From assembly GCA_938004025.1 (NCBI GenBank), contig CALKXC010000113.1:1-6443 (forward strand): a stretch of 6,443 nucleotides of DNA, written 5' to 3'. Of the stretch, positions 5,055-6,443 are shown piece after piece. Every line of letters begins with the position of its first letter. Positions within the stretch are counted from its first letter, which is position 1. A model generated the notes under the pieces. That model had not been told where the DNA came from, ran no database searches, and worked only from the letters and a program-made list of their open reading frames with translations. Both the position numbers and the translations under genes were made by a program. The stretch is from an uncultured Leucothrix sp. GTDB lineage: Bacteria > Pseudomonadota > Gammaproteobacteria > Thiotrichales > Thiotrichaceae.

Positions 5055-6443
5055 TTAGTCAATATACCTTGATATTACGGACATGAAGTCTTCTCCGTAT
5101 CTTTCTAGCTTTGACTCTCCAACTCCTCCTAGGTAACGGAAGTCATCTTCAGTTTGCGGCCTTGATTGTGCCATTTCTTCTAGTGTTCTATCGTGAAAGA
5201 TTACATAAGGCGGCACGCCCTGCTCTTTGGCTAACACTGAGCGTAATTCTCGCAAGGCTTCGAATAACATTTCGTCTTCTATGTGTAGCGTTACTCTTGC
5301 TCTTGGAGCGCTAGTTTTTTTACCTAGTTTTGGTATAGCTAACTTCCTTGCCCATAGCGTTTCTTCTCCACGCAATAAAGGTCTGGACTTTTCAGTCAGC
5401 TGAAGTGCGCCGTATCGTTCCATATTGATGAATAGATAGCCTTGTGCAATGAGTTGACGGAAGATACTGCGCCAATCTACTTGCGTGTGATGTTTGCCCA
5501 TTCCATAGACTTTCAGCTGGTCATGACCGTTATTCTTAATACGCACATCGGTGTCTTTGCCCACTAAAATGTCGGTGACGTAAGCTACACCGAAGCTTTG
5601 ACCACTTCGGTAAACGGCAGATAGCGCTTTTTGAGCATCTTCGCTGGCATCCCAAGTTTGAGGTGGGCTTAGGCAGTTGTCACAGTTTCCACATTTGCCT
5701 GGCGCTTTTTCTCCGAAGTATTCTAATATCGCACTTCTTCGGCAGCTGACGGTTTCACATAAACCCAACATGGCTTCGAGTTTATTTTGAGTAATGCGTT
5801 TATACTCCTCAGCGCCAGTGCCGTCTTGCATCATTTGCCTTAAAGTGATGACATCTTGAAGACCGTAACTCATCCACGCATTTGCGGGTTGACCGTCACG
5901 TCCAGCACGACCTGTTTCTTGGTAATAGGCTTCTATGTTTTTTGGTAAGCTCAAATGTGCAACAAACCTTACATCGGGCTTATCAATTCCCATCCCGAAG
6001 GCAATTGTCGCAACGATAATGATACCTTCTTCTCGCAAAAATCTGGCTTGAGTGTGCTGTCGTAGCTCCGCGGGTAAACCAGCATGATATGGCAGTGCTT
6101 CTCTCCCTTTTCCACTAAGCCAGTCGGCCGTAGCTTCCACTTTTTTACGTGATAGACAGTAAACTATACCCGCATCGTTTGGATGATTTTCATTAAGGAA
6201 TCTTAGCAAACGATCTCTTGGGTTTTGCGCGTCGGACAATGCGTAGCGGATATTAGGCCGATCAAAACTGTTAATATAAATTTTGGCATGATGCAGCTGC
6301 AACTGCTCAATAATTTCCTGTCGAGTCCTCTCATCAGCAGTTGCTGTTAACGCAATCCTTGGGATATCGGGGAATCGATGAATTAGAATATTGAGCTTTT
6401 GATATTCTGGCCTAAAATCGTGACCCCACTGGGATACACAGTG
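5055..6443 (-). CDS. recQ: ATP-dependent DNA helicase RecQ, C-terminal three quarters (cut by right edge)
   Basis: RecQ is a 3'-5' DNA helicase of recombinational repair and stalled-fork processing. The frame is open from the edge for 462 residues plus the TAA; E. coli RecQ has 609, so about 148 residues, including the Walker A motif, are missing. The first visible codon is the His of the DEAH box, followed by the aromatic-rich loop SQWGHDFRP (4-12). Next come motif [10 protein letters not shown] (31-37), motif [11 protein letters not shown] (92-100), motif [13 protein letters not shown] (148-159) and motif [15 protein letters not shown] (173-185). The RQC zinc site has C234, C251, C254 and C257; a winged-helix region follows with [11 protein letters not shown] (306-316). 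A complete HRDC domain (about 393-462) ends the protein. A TTG at 6300-6302 is internal and not the start. No lesion is seen, so the truncation comes only from the window boundary. Confidence 0.98.
   Translation of the reverse strand, partial: HCVSQWGHDFRPEYQKLNILIHRFPDIPRIALTATADERTRQEIIEQLQLHHAKIYINSFDRPNIRYALSDAQNPRDRLLRFLNENHPNDAGIVYCLSRKKVEATADWLSGKGREALPYHAGLPAELRQHTQARFLREEGIIIVATIAFGMGIDKPDVRFVAHLSLPKNIEAYYQETGRAGRDGQPANAWMSYGLQDVITLRQMMQDGTGAEEYKRITQNKLEAMLGLCETVSCRRSAILEYFGEKAPGKCGNCDNCLSPPQTWDASEDAQKALSAVYRSGQSFGVAYVTDILVGKDTDVRIKNNGHDQLKVYGMGKHHTQVDWRSIFRQLIAQGYLFINMERYGALQLTEKSRPLLRGEETLWARKLAIPKLGKKTSAPRARVTLHIEDEMLFEALRELRSVLAKEQGVPPYVIFHDRTLEEMAQSRPQTEDDFRYLGGVGESKLERYGEDFMSVISRYID

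Noticed and set aside
5111..5314. Hydrophobic 67-aa plus-strand frame opposite recQ
   Set aside because: The Leu-rich composition is the antisense reflection of the recQ HRDC region, and there is no independent support for expression.
6300..6302. TTG as a start codon for a 415-aa RecQ-like protein
   Set aside because: The same frame continues upstream to the window edge with clear RecQ motifs (DEAH His, aromatic loop, motif III), so this codon is internal.

Overview
The window looks like core chromosome of a moderately low-GC gammaproteobacterium. The evidence is a short-form HisG, a hisG/hisD neighbourhood, a bacterial Ate/Bpt leucyltransferase, an E. coli-like RecQ and an AroG-type DAHP synthase. 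The genus cannot be named from sequence alone. No phage, IS, CRISPR, tRNA or rRNA gene was recognised.

All six genes lie on the minus strand, so transcription runs from high to low coordinates. In that order they are: recQ (3' three quarters only, entering from the right edge); a 369-bp intergenic region with a strongly self-complementary element of about 100 bp; a secreted RNase T2 with an extra N-terminal domain; ate/bpt (protein N-terminal leucyltransferase); a 153-bp gap with candidate terminator, promoter and operator-like palindrome; then hisG, an aroG-type DAHP synthase, and hisD, which runs off the left edge with about 307 codons visible.

hisG, aroG and hisD look like one operon. The Shine-Dalgarno sequence of aroG overlaps the hisG stop codon, and hisD follows aroG after 43 bp. 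The first enzyme of histidine biosynthesis, the entry enzyme of the shikimate pathway and the last enzyme of histidine biosynthesis are therefore probably co-transcribed. This is the most notable arrangement here. The DAHP synthase also differs from E. coli AroG at two positions remembered as lining the phenylalanine pocket.

recQ (DNA repair helicase), the RNase T2 (periplasmic or secreted RNA degradation) and ate (N-degron tagging) have no evident functional link to each other or to the operon. I found no convincing multi-gene novel system. The points most worth checking are the hisG-aroG-hisD order, the altered effector pocket, the palindrome before hisG, and the inverted-repeat element at 4867-4968.
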